Source: Pseudomonadales bacterium (GTDB lineage Bacteria > Pseudomonadota > Gammaproteobacteria > Pseudomonadales > Azotimanducaceae). From it: DNA of 64,000 bases. The stretch is from the NCBI GenBank assembly GCA_028281005.1, contig JANQKS010000074.1, positions 18,370 to 82,369 of the forward strand, in the 5' to 3' direction. How positions within the stretch are numbered: the stretch's first letter is position 1; each line of letters begins with the position of its first letter. The position numbers were made by a program, and so were the translations under genes. Shown here in pieces: positions 17,069 to 24,312 of this stretch. The notes under the pieces were generated by a model that did no database searches, had not been told where the DNA came from, and saw nothing but the letters and a program-made list of their open reading frames with translations.

Positions 17069-17127
17069 GACCAGGTTCCCCTCTACCGTTTCTTGATCTT
17101 ACCCTCTACTCTTCCCCCCGCAGTCCA

Positions 17128-18264
17128 TCACGCGTGTGGATTGATCAGGTACTTTTCACCCGTGGCCTTCTTTTCGTAAGTCTGTAAAGTCTCCGGTAAC
17201 AAGGCATTAGCCAAGGAAATTTCCGCGGCGTAACTGCTGGCGAAGGTGGTACGCACCTCGTCAGCAACCCGCTGACGCAACTCATCCGCGCGCTCGCGGC
17301 CAACCTTCTGCAGGAACGGTGTCAGCAACCAGCCGCCAATCCCCCAATACATGCCGTAGCTGCGGCGCAGCACGGTGGGTGAAGTATTCAGCCCGCCGTA
17401 TATATAGACCTGTTTGTGTTGCGTAGAGCCATAACGGCTGTACTCCCCACCGGCAGCGTTGGCCGCTTTTTCCATGGCGGTGAGAATCTGATTGGTGAGT
17501 TCACCGCCGCCGGTGGCGTCAAAGGCCAAATAGGCGCCCGTGGCGCTGATGGCTGCCACCAGATCATCCGCAAACGATCCCTGTGAAGAGTCACATACAT
17601 ATTGTGCGCCGATATCTCGCAGCAGCTGGGCTTGCTCGGGTTTGCGCACGATATTAACCAAGGGCACATCGTCCGCCAGACAAATCTTCTGCAGCATCTG
17701 CCCCAAATTGGAAGCCGCCGCGGTGTGAATCAGACCGCTGTAACCTTCCATACGCATGGTATCCACCATGCCCAGCGCGGTGAGTGGGTTCACAAAACAA
17801 GAGGCGCTTTCCGCCGGGGTGACCCCTTCGTGCATCAATAAACACTGATGCACGTTCAACGTGCGATACTGTGTATACATGGCGCCGCCCAACACGGCGA
17901 CAGTACGGCCCATCAGCGCTTGCGCTTCAGCCGACGCGCCCGCCGCAACAACCACGCCGGCACCTTCATTACCTACCGGCATGGCTTGATCCAGGCGTCC
18001 ACCCAGATGTTTCATGAGACCGGCGGGAATGTCCGCAGTCACGCTGGGCTGCTCCGGCGTGCCGCTTTGCACCGCCGTTGTGACATCTGCCATACCGAGT
18101 AACAAACCCAGATCCGACGGGTTGATGGGTGCCGCTTCCACCCTGACTACCACCTCATTGTCATTCGGCGCTGCAACGCCAATATCCACCAGGTCTAGCT
18201 TGAGTTGACCGGCACTGGTGACTGTGGACTGCAGTTGCAGGTTACTGCTGGGTAATTCGCTCAT
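17128..18264 (-). CDS. Zinc-type alcohol dehydrogenase/quinone oxidoreductase-like (MDR) protein
   Basis: 378 residues of the medium-chain dehydrogenase/reductase superfamily. The GroES-like N-terminal domain contains VVRVEAAPINPSDLGLLLG and GNEGAGVVVAAG. The Rossmann domain has AAASNLGQMLQKICLADDVPLVNIVRKPEQ, in which the usual GxGxxG is altered to AASNLG. The structural-zinc Cys cluster is absent, as in quinone oxidoreductases and enoyl-CoA/enone reductases. It probably reduces an activated double bond with NADPH. It follows no obvious operon, lying about 60 bp upstream of the DUF3604 gene on the same strand. Confidence 0.85.
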   Translation of the reverse strand: MSELPSSNLQLQSTVTSAGQLKLDLVDIGVAAPNDNEVVVRVEAAPINPSDLGLLLGMADVTTAVQSGTPEQPSVTADIPAGLMKHLGGRLDQAMPVGNEGAGVVVAAGASAEAQALMGRTVAVLGGAMYTQYRTLNVHQCLLMHEGVTPAESASCFVNPLTALGMVDTMRMEGYSGLIHTAAASNLGQMLQKICLADDVPLVNIVRKPEQAQLLRDIGAQYVCDSSQGSFADDLVAAISATGAYLAFDATGGGELTNQILTAMEKAANAAGGEYSRYGSTQHKQVYIYGGLNTSPTVLRRSYGMYWGIGGWLLTPFLQKVGRERADELRQRVADEVRTTFASSYAAEISLANALLPETLQTYEKKATGEKYLINPHA

Positions 18265-18373
18265 GATTTTCTCCCCTCAAGACAAATATCCGTGGTCTTA
18301 TTGAAACCACTTTCCATTCCTCTACCTTCCACTCTTCGGCCGCGGATGGCAATAGCCCGCCAGGCAGGTAAAC

Positions 18374-18892
18374 TTGTTTGCGCGAGCCACAGTTGAGATT
18401 TGTTTTATCGAACCCATCACTTTCGATCAGCTGCGTGAGGTGTTTCCTGCCGCGCGCTCGGCTAACCTCGGCGCACCCAACTTAGAACAGGTGGACTGGG
18501 GTGTATTAGATTACCTCGGCTGGATCCACCCCAGCGGTCATCAAGGGTTTGTGATTGTCCCCATCCAGGGTGAGCTGCGCGGCCTTACGCTACGGCGCAT
18601 GATGAATCACAGCGCACGTCCACGCAGTCATATGTGTTCGTGGTGCCACCATGTCTACCGTGGCCGCGGCACCGCCATGTTTAGCACTGAAGTGGCAGGC
18701 TCAGATGGTCGCCGCCGGATCGGCAACTACATCTGCAGCAATTTGGATTGCAGTTTACGCATCCGTAATCTCAGCAGCGACCCACCCACCTATATGCCCG
18801 AAACCATTGAGTTGAAACACAAAGTGTGGCGATTGCAAAACTCGATCAACGCCTTCATGGCGCGGGCTAATTTACTGGCAGACCTGCTCTAG
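18374..18892 (+). CDS. FBP-domain (treble-clef zinc finger) protein
   Basis: 172 residues ending in the FBP zinc-finger domain known from fusidic-acid-resistance-type EF-G-binding proteins. Four Cys ligands are visible as CSWCHHVYRGRG and YICSNLDCSLRIRN. In staphylococcal FusB-like proteins this finger contacts EF-G on the ribosome; whether that holds here is untested. The N-terminal part (FDQLREVFPAA, then LDYLGWIHPSGHQGFVIVPI) is the usual FBP companion. No ATG is available: the TTG at 18374 with AGG upstream is the best start, so the first few residues are uncertain. Confidence 0.8.
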   Translation: MFARATVEICFIEPITFDQLREVFPAARSANLGAPNLEQVDWGVLDYLGWIHPSGHQGFVIVPIQGELRGLTLRRMMNHSARPRSHMCSWCHHVYRGRGTAMFSTEVAGSDGRRRIGNYICSNLDCSLRIRNLSSDPPTYMPETIELKHKVWRLQNSINAFMARANLLADLL

Positions 18893-18948
18893 CCTGGGAC
18901 TCCCGCAGCTGCGTTATACTGTGCGCTGCAATTTGTTGTGGAGCACAC

Positions 18949-20133
18949 ATGAGCCTTGATGCTTTCCGTGAAGAAGTAAAAGACTGGGTTGAGAGCCACT
19001 GTCCGCAGAGCATGCGCTTGGGTGCTGTGCATTTCGAAGATGCTTACGAGCTCTATCAGACTGACGATGCCCACAAATGGCGTGATGCCGCCGCGGCACG
19101 TGGCTGGACTGCACCCACCTGGCCAACGGAATATGGCGGTGGCGGTCTATCCAAGGCTGAGGCCGGCATCCTCAACCAGGAAATGGCGCGCATCAAAGCG
19201 CTGCCACCCGCCAGCGGCATGGGTCTGGCTATGATTGGTCCTACGCTGTTGGAATTTGGTACGGAGGAACAAAAACAACGCCACATTCCAAAAATTGTCT
19301 CTGGGGACGTGCAATGGTGTCAGGGTTACTCGGAACCCGGTGCCGGCTCAGACCTGGCCGGTTTGCAAACCAAGGCCGTGTTGCAGGGTGATAAGTTTAT
19401 CCTCAACGGCCAGAAGATCTGGACTTCCGGTGCCCAGCACGCCGACTGGATGTTTGCCTTGGTGCGCACCGATCCAGCTGTGCCAAAACACGACGGCATC
19501 AGTTTTGTGCTGCTTCCGATGGACCAACCCGGTGTCACCATCAAACCCATTAAGCTTATCTCCGGCTCGTCCCCCTTTTGTGAAACGTTCTTCGATAATG
19601 CCGAAGCGGATCGCGCCGATCTGGTGGGTGAGCTCAACAAAGGTTGGACTGTGGGCAAAAGGCTGCTGCAGTACGAACGTAATGGCGCCACTCGACGCGC
19701 ACCAAAGTCTAAAAAAGCCAAACCCGCTCTTAATCCTTATGCCGCCATCGCCAAACAATACCTCGGCGAAGACGCCGCGGGTCGCATCGCCGAACCGAGC
19801 GCGCGGGAGCAGGTGCTATCCCAGATAATCCAGGAGCGGGCATTGGCGCTCACCACCCAACGCGTCTTGGATGAAAGCAAAGAAACCGGCGCACCCGGCG
19901 CGGCCACCTCTATCTTCAAATTAGTCGGCTCTACGCTGGCCAAGGAGGGTTCGCAGCTTCGTTCAACCCTACGCGGGACCGCGGGCTTGGTCTGGGACAG
20001 CGACGCATTTAGTGAAGATGAACTGGAATCGACACGAGCTTGGTTACGCGACCGCGCGGTGACCATCTACGGCGGCACCAACGAAGTGCAAATGAACATC
20101 ATTGCAAAAAGGGTGTTGGGTTTACCTGATTAG
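18949..20133 (+). CDS. Acyl-CoA dehydrogenase
   Basis: A 394-residue flavoprotein of the FadE type, which introduces the 2,3-double bond into acyl-CoA. Blocks seen are GWTAPTWPTEYGGGGLS in the N-terminal domain, YSEPGAGSDLAGLQTKA at the flavin/substrate site, WTSGAQHADWMFALVRT, and the C-terminal GGTNEVQMNIIAKRVLGLP that binds FAD of the neighbouring subunit. A run of Lys (about residue 250, SKKAKPALNPY) interrupts the middle. GGAG lies before ATG. It is an isolated gene after the FBP protein, with the amidase next on the same strand. Confidence 0.92.
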   Translation: MSLDAFREEVKDWVESHCPQSMRLGAVHFEDAYELYQTDDAHKWRDAAAARGWTAPTWPTEYGGGGLSKAEAGILNQEMARIKALPPASGMGLAMIGPTLLEFGTEEQKQRHIPKIVSGDVQWCQGYSEPGAGSDLAGLQTKAVLQGDKFILNGQKIWTSGAQHADWMFALVRTDPAVPKHDGISFVLLPMDQPGVTIKPIKLISGSSPFCETFFDNAEADRADLVGELNKGWTVGKRLLQYERNGATRRAPKSKKAKPALNPYAAIAKQYLGEDAAGRIAEPSAREQVLSQIIQERALALTTQRVLDESKETGAPGAATSIFKLVGSTLAKEGSQLRSTLRGTAGLVWDSDAFSEDELESTRAWLRDRAVTIYGGTNEVQMNIIAKRVLGLPD

Positions 20134-20166
20134 AAAGGCGGCCGAGCACAGCTGATGACAATAGTT

Positions 20167-20218
20167 ATTTAGGCAACACACTTAAGTAATACATTCAGGC
20201 AAGACATTTAGGCAACAA
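20167..20218 (+). repeat. 13-bp tandem direct repeat, four copies, before the amidase gene
   Basis: Four 13-bp units run head to tail: 20167-20179, 20180-20192, 20193-20205 and 20206-20218. Units 1 and 4 share ATTTAGGCAACA exactly, unit 3 reads ATTCAGGCAAGA, and unit 2 is more worn (ACTTAAGTAATA). The array ends just before the GAGGGGGG ribosome-binding site of the amidase gene. It may be a set of regulator-binding sites or a slipped-strand repeat. Confidence 0.75.
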
Positions 20219-20232
20219 GAGGGGGGATTGCC

Positions 20233-21657
20233 ATGGATCTATCGGAATACGCCGATTACGACGGCTTGGGACTGGCAAAGTTGGTGGCGGACGGTGAGGT
20301 CTCCGCATCGGAGCTGGCCGCGTGCGCCCGCCAAGCCATTGAGGCACACAACCCAACGCTGAATGCAGTGCTATCAACACTGGACGACCAGCCGTATAAC
20401 AAGGCTGGACCGTTTGCCGGTGTGCCGTTCCTCATCAAAGAACTGGTGTTACAAGCTGAAGGCGCATTGTGCCGAGCTGGGAGTCGCGCCACACCGGCCG
20501 TACCCGCGCCCGCGGACTCCTCGTTAATGCAACGTTTTCGCGCAGCCGGTCTCAATCTGGTTGGCACCACCCAAACGCCGGAAATGGGTTACAACGCCAC
20601 CACCGAAACGGTGGCCTTTGGGCCGGTGCACAATCCCTGGAAAGCGGGCCACAGCGCCGGTGGTTCCAGCGGCGGTTCAGGCGCGGCCGTAGCAGCAGGC
20701 GTAGTCCCCATTGCGCATGCCAACGACGGCGGGGGCAGTATCCGTGTGCCGGCATCCTGTAATGGTCTGGTCGGACTAAAACCCACGCGCGATCGTACCC
20801 CGACCGGACCTGGCGCGTCCGATCCTTTGTTTGCGCACGCGATAGAGTTTGTTGTGAGCCGCAGCGTGCGCGACAGCGCTACTTTACTGGACTGTGTGGC
20901 GGGGCCTGACCAGGGCACCCCACACATCATTGCCCCACCGCCCAACAGCTTCGCGGCGGCCGCCGCGGCGGCGCCGGGTACGCTGAAAGTGGGTGTGTTG
21001 CACGGCTCCATGTTAGGTACCGACGTACACGAGGAAAACCAAAAGGCGGTCGAGCGTACCGCCCAGCGTTTAGAAGCGCTGGGGCACACCCTGGTGGAAT
21101 GTGACTATCGCCTGGACTTCGAAGAATTTGCCCAGCAAATCAACGTCATCTGGTGCGCGTTTGCCGCGCAATTTGTTGACCAGGTGTCCACGCTGACCGG
21201 CTGCGCCGCGGATCAAGACAACTTCGAAGCGGTGACGTTAACCTGCGCGAAATTTGGCATGAACACCAACGCCGTGCAGATCATCAACGCATTGGACTAC
21301 GTCAATCGCATCACCCGCGAAACGGCCGGGGTGTTCGAAGAATTTGATTGTTTGATGAGCACCACTTTGGCTACCCCTCCACCGCCACATGGCGAATTGG
21401 ATCAAAACGACAGCACTATTTCCGCCATGGACTGGACCCGCAATACGTTTAAGTACGCCACCAATACACCGCTGTTTAACAGCACCGGCCAACCGGCCAT
21501 TTCACTACCCCTACACTGGACGGCGGACAACTTACCGGTGGGGGTGCAGTTTGCCGGCAAAATGGGGGAAGAAGGATTACTGCTGAGCCTGGCGGGACAG
21601 CTGGAGGCGGACTACAACTGGCGGGACAAACAACGGGAAGTTTGGTCCTCACCCTGA
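20233..21657 (+). CDS. Amidase signature enzyme
   Basis: 474 residues with the complete amidase signature core: GVPFLIKELVL carries the catalytic Lys, AGGSSGGSGAAVAAGVVPIAHANDGGGSIRVPAS gives the cis-Ser and nucleophile Ser (written here as two adjoining parts of the signature, AGGSSGGSGAAVA and GGGSIRVPAS), then CNGLVGLKPTR. Such enzymes hydrolyse amides or esters, from acylamides to 6-aminohexanoate dimers. GAGGGGGG lies before ATG. No GatB/C partners are present, so a GatA role is unlikely. It probably acts in degradation of an amide in the same general catabolic context. Confidence 0.9.
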   Translation: MDLSEYADYDGLGLAKLVADGEVSASELAACARQAIEAHNPTLNAVLSTLDDQPYNKAGPFAGVPFLIKELVLQAEGALCRAGSRATPAVPAPADSSLMQRFRAAGLNLVGTTQTPEMGYNATTETVAFGPVHNPWKAGHSAGGSSGGSGAAVAAGVVPIAHANDGGGSIRVPASCNGLVGLKPTRDRTPTGPGASDPLFAHAIEFVVSRSVRDSATLLDCVAGPDQGTPHIIAPPPNSFAAAAAAAPGTLKVGVLHGSMLGTDVHEENQKAVERTAQRLEALGHTLVECDYRLDFEEFAQQINVIWCAFAAQFVDQVSTLTGCAADQDNFEAVTLTCAKFGMNTNAVQIINALDYVNRITRETAGVFEEFDCLMSTTLATPPPPHGELDQNDSTISAMDWTRNTFKYATNTPLFNSTGQPAISLPLHWTADNLPVGVQFAGKMGEEGLLLSLAGQLEADYNWRDKQREVWSSP

Positions 21658-21727
21658 TAGCCAACCTCGCCCTGCTGTCACATTTGCCCACGCGTCCAAA
21701 CTGCCTCATTGTCTTATCAGACCTCGT

Positions 21728-22549
21728 TCAAGTCGCCTGACACTGAGGACAGAAGTAGAGCCGGCGTGAACCCACCGTGGTGCGCTCTATTTTTGTGCCA
21801 CACACCAAGCACGCTTTGCCGGCACGGCTGAACACGGCAAATCGGTAACCGCCGCGCTTGAGACCTTCGTGTTTCAGCTGTGCCACTCTACGCGGCGGGT
21901 TGGTGAGGCCGCCGGTGCGATAGGCGCGTCGGCTTAACAGCAACGTTTGTTTTGCCAGCTTACGTATCTGAGCGTCGCTCAATTCGCGCGGGCGCAGATG
22001 GGGCGCAAGTTCTGCGGCAAATAAAATTTCACTGCGCAGATAGTTGCCAATACCAGCGAGAAAGTGCTGATCTAAGTACAGCGCCCCCAGACTGCGCCCA
22101 CGCCAGGACTCGTCCTGCAAACGCTCGGCCAGGTCTTGCCAGCACAGCGTAGCGTCTAGTACGTCTGGGCCTAGACGCAGCAAGAAGGGGTGTGAAGCCA
22201 ACGCGGCTTCGTCAAGTACATCAATGTTAGAAGCGCTGTAGAGCAACGCGCTGTTCTCTTCGGTGTGTAGCGCAACCCGCAGCGAACGGCGCGTGGGAGG
22301 CGCCTTACCGCGACGACACACAACCCACTTTCCATATAGCTGATTGTGGGAGAAGAGCGTCAGGCCATTGTCGAAAAACACCAACATCGCCTTGCCCCGG
22401 CTGGTGACCTCAGACACGCGGCTGTGCTGCAGCGTGGCGGCGAAGCGCTTAAGCTTTGGCAACCCAAACTCCACCCGCTGCAGCTGCTGCCCGCTCAGCA
22501 CCGCACCGATCTGATCTGCCTCTCGCCTAACCTCTGGGCCTTCCGGCAC
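21728..22549 (-). CDS. nei: Endonuclease VIII / Nei-type DNA glycosylase
   Basis: 273 residues of the Fpg/Nei family, which excise oxidised bases and nick the DNA. The N-terminus MPEGPE gives the catalytic Pro/Glu pair used after Met removal. YLDQHFLAGIGNYLRSEIL is the helix-two-turn-helix, and the C-terminal zinc finger is complete (CLVCG, then CPQCQ). The Nei-like rather than Fpg-like assignment rests on the ...PEGPEVRR start and the LFSHNQLYGKW strand. It is followed, 50 bp on and on the same strand, by the two cytochrome genes. Confidence 0.9.
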   Translation of the reverse strand: MPEGPEVRREADQIGAVLSGQQLQRVEFGLPKLKRFAATLQHSRVSEVTSRGKAMLVFFDNGLTLFSHNQLYGKWVVCRRGKAPPTRRSLRVALHTEENSALLYSASNIDVLDEAALASHPFLLRLGPDVLDATLCWQDLAERLQDESWRGRSLGALYLDQHFLAGIGNYLRSEILFAAELAPHLRPRELSDAQIRKLAKQTLLLSRRAYRTGGLTNPPRRVAQLKHEGLKRGGYRFAVFSRAGKACLVCGTKIERTTVGSRRLYFCPQCQAT

Positions 22550-22602
22550 GATAGGGTCTCCTCATGGCGTGCACTCTACGTTCGTCGTTCGCGCGTACGT
22601 TG

Positions 22603-22902
22603 TCACGATCCGTAATGTTCCGCCAGCGCTACAATTTCTTCGTCGGCGAGGGATGCCGCCATACCGTTCATAACAGAGTTAACGCGCTGACCGTCGCGGT
22701 AAGCAATCAGCTGTAAGCGCAGGTAGCGCTCCCACTGGCCGTTTAGATTCGGATAACTCGGCACCGAAGCCTTGCCGTCGATACCATGGCACCCCACACA
22801 ACCTTTCTGTTGGGCCAAAACTTCGCCGTCTAGAGATTCACCGCCACACGCAGTCAACGATACAACAGACAGACACAAAGCGATCGATTTGAGTATTTTC
22901 AT
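22603..22902 (-). CDS. Monohaem c-type cytochrome lipoprotein
   Basis: 99 residues. A short lipoprotein signal ends in SLTACGG, so the mature protein is lipid-anchored. The haem-binding CVGCH lies near residue 36, and the C-terminal VMNGMAASL supplies the distal Met. The YPNLNGQWERYLRLQLIAYRDG block is the class I cytochrome c553/c4-like core. It would carry electrons in the periplasm. It is seven bases downstream of a second monohaem cytochrome, with which it probably works as a pair equivalent to a dihaem cytochrome c4. Confidence 0.9.
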   Translation of the reverse strand: MKILKSIALCLSVVSLTACGGESLDGEVLAQQKGCVGCHGIDGKASVPSYPNLNGQWERYLRLQLIAYRDGQRVNSVMNGMAASLADEEIVALAEHYGS

Positions 22903-22909
22903 GACAACC

Positions 22910-23227
22910 CTAAAATAGTTTGCTGTAGTAGTCGGCCAGCCGCTCTATTTCTGCGTCCCTGAGCGGTGCTGCCTGGGCATTCATTTGATTGCCGGGTTCA
23001 ATACCGTCGCGGAAATAGCGCAGTCGACTGACCAGGTAGGCGGTGTTTTGGCCGGCTAGATTCGGATAGCGGTCGGAATTGGCAATGCCGTTTTGACCGT
23101 GGCAGGTGACGCAGTGATATTTCCAGGCAAGGGCTGCGCCATCCGCCTCTGTCGCCAGCGCCGCCGAAGTGAATAGCGCCACTAAAACGCTCGCGGCAAC
23201 CGTCCCCCGTCTAAGAAAAGCACACAT
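22910..23227 (-). CDS. Monohaem c-type cytochrome, periplasmic
   Basis: About 105 residues with a Sec signal peptide (AASVLVALFTSAALA) and one haem site, CVTCH. YPNLAGQNTAYLVSRLRYFRDG matches the core of the downstream cytochrome, and NQMNAQAAPL holds the likely Met ligand. The first ATG in the frame is at 23245, but GGAG sits nine bases before the ATG at 23227, which gives a better signal peptide. The two genes look like an ancient tandem duplication. The AT-rich upstream gap contains inverted repeats. Confidence 0.88.
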   Translation of the reverse strand: MCAFLRRGTVAASVLVALFTSAALATEADGAALAWKYHCVTCHGQNGIANSDRYPNLAGQNTAYLVSRLRYFRDGIEPGNQMNAQAAPLRDAEIERLADYYSKLF

Positions 23228-23253
23228 ACCATGCACTCCGTCCATTTAAAGTC

Positions 23254-23316
23254 CGAAAATATTACGGTATTAGGTCCTTAAATCGAACTTTATATTGGAC
23301 ATATCCTAATATTTCG
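23254..23316. promoter_or_regulatory. AT-rich inverted repeats upstream of the cytochrome pair
   Basis: The 140-bp gap before the cytochrome genes is much richer in A and T than its surroundings. CCTAATATTTCG (23305-23316) is complementary to two split pieces on the left, CGAAAATATTA (23254-23264) and TATTAGG (23268-23274). This could be an operator or an overlapping pair of operators. Confidence 0.4.
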
Positions 23317-23368
23317 AGAGATTATCCGATAGATTTACTTGTTGTCGAATATTTGTCTAAAAAGGGTT

Positions 23369-24184
23369 TTATCGGCCAGTATATACCGGGTCGCGTTTTT
23401 CAATAAACGCGCGCATTCCTTCTTTTGCATCCTCAGTGCCGGAACAAAGTATCTGATTGCGATTTTCAATCGCCATGGCCGACTCCAGGCTATTGGCGTC
23501 GATCGCCATATTTAGCCCTTCCTTGGTCAAACGCAGGCCCATGGGGGACGTGGTTAACATTTCCTGAAGGTAAGGTTGCGCCGCATTTTTCAGCTGATCA
23601 TCGGGCACAACTTCGGACACCAAGCCGCTGGTCAAGGCACGCTGGGCGTTGATAAAACGGCCGGTGAGCATCAGCTCGCTGGCCAGCGATGTGCCCACCA
23701 AACGCGGCAAGAAATAAGAAGTGCCCATGTCGCAAGCCGACAAACCGATCCGGATAAACGCCGCGTTCATGCGTGCACTTTCCGCGGCAACACGGATATC
23801 AGAAGCCAGCACAAAGGCAAAGCCACCCCCGCAAGCAGGACCTTGAATGAGGCTGATGATGGGTTGAGGGCAGCGCCGCATGGCGATGTAAACATCCGCC
23901 AGGTAACCCTGAAAACCCCAACCATAACCAACCGGACGGTGACCGTCGCTATCGACCATGTCACCCGCTTGCTTAATGTCCAAACCGGCGCAGAACGCCC
24001 TACCCTCACCGCGCATGACCACCACCCGGGTGTCGGTGTTCTCCGCCAAACCGCCAAAATAGTCCCGCAAATCGGTGACCATTTGTGTGTTGATCGCGTT
24101 TAGCGCTTCAGGGCGGTTGAGGATTAACCAGTCTACCGCGCCGTCCTGCTCGATGCGGATCGTCTCGTATTGTTTGGCTGTCAT
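23369..24184 (-). CDS. Enoyl-CoA hydratase/isomerase family
   Basis: 271-residue crotonase. VDWLILNRPEALNAINTQMV and GEGRAFCAGLDIKQAGD carry the CoA-binding and first oxyanion elements; QGPACGGGFAFVLASDIRVA carries the second, GGG, which is the canonical form. The C-terminus ends FIEKRDPVYTGR. The frame extends upstream to 24322, but the ATG at 24184 has GGAGAG before it and fits the family. It follows no operon partner and is divergent from the sugar-dehydrogenase-like lipoprotein at 24313. Confidence 0.92.
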   Translation of the reverse strand: MTAKQYETIRIEQDGAVDWLILNRPEALNAINTQMVTDLRDYFGGLAENTDTRVVVMRGEGRAFCAGLDIKQAGDMVDSDGHRPVGYGWGFQGYLADVYIAMRRCPQPIISLIQGPACGGGFAFVLASDIRVAAESARMNAAFIRIGLSACDMGTSYFLPRLVGTSLASELMLTGRFINAQRALTSGLVSEVVPDDQLKNAAQPYLQEMLTTSPMGLRLTKEGLNMAIDANSLESAMAIENRNQILCSGTEDAKEGMRAFIEKRDPVYTGR

Positions 24185-24312
24185 AAGTCTCTCCAACTTG
24201 CATACGTCACAATTAAACCGCTGAGTATATCGTTTCCATCGCCATTTACGCCGCTTTTCGCTACCGTTCGATAAGCGCCTCCATTGAGCGGTGGTTGATA
24301 GGTGGTTGAGCG

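Noticed and set aside
20589..21089. Long antisense ORF inside the amidase gene
   Set aside because: A shadow frame produced by the high third-position GC of the amidase; no family resemblance.
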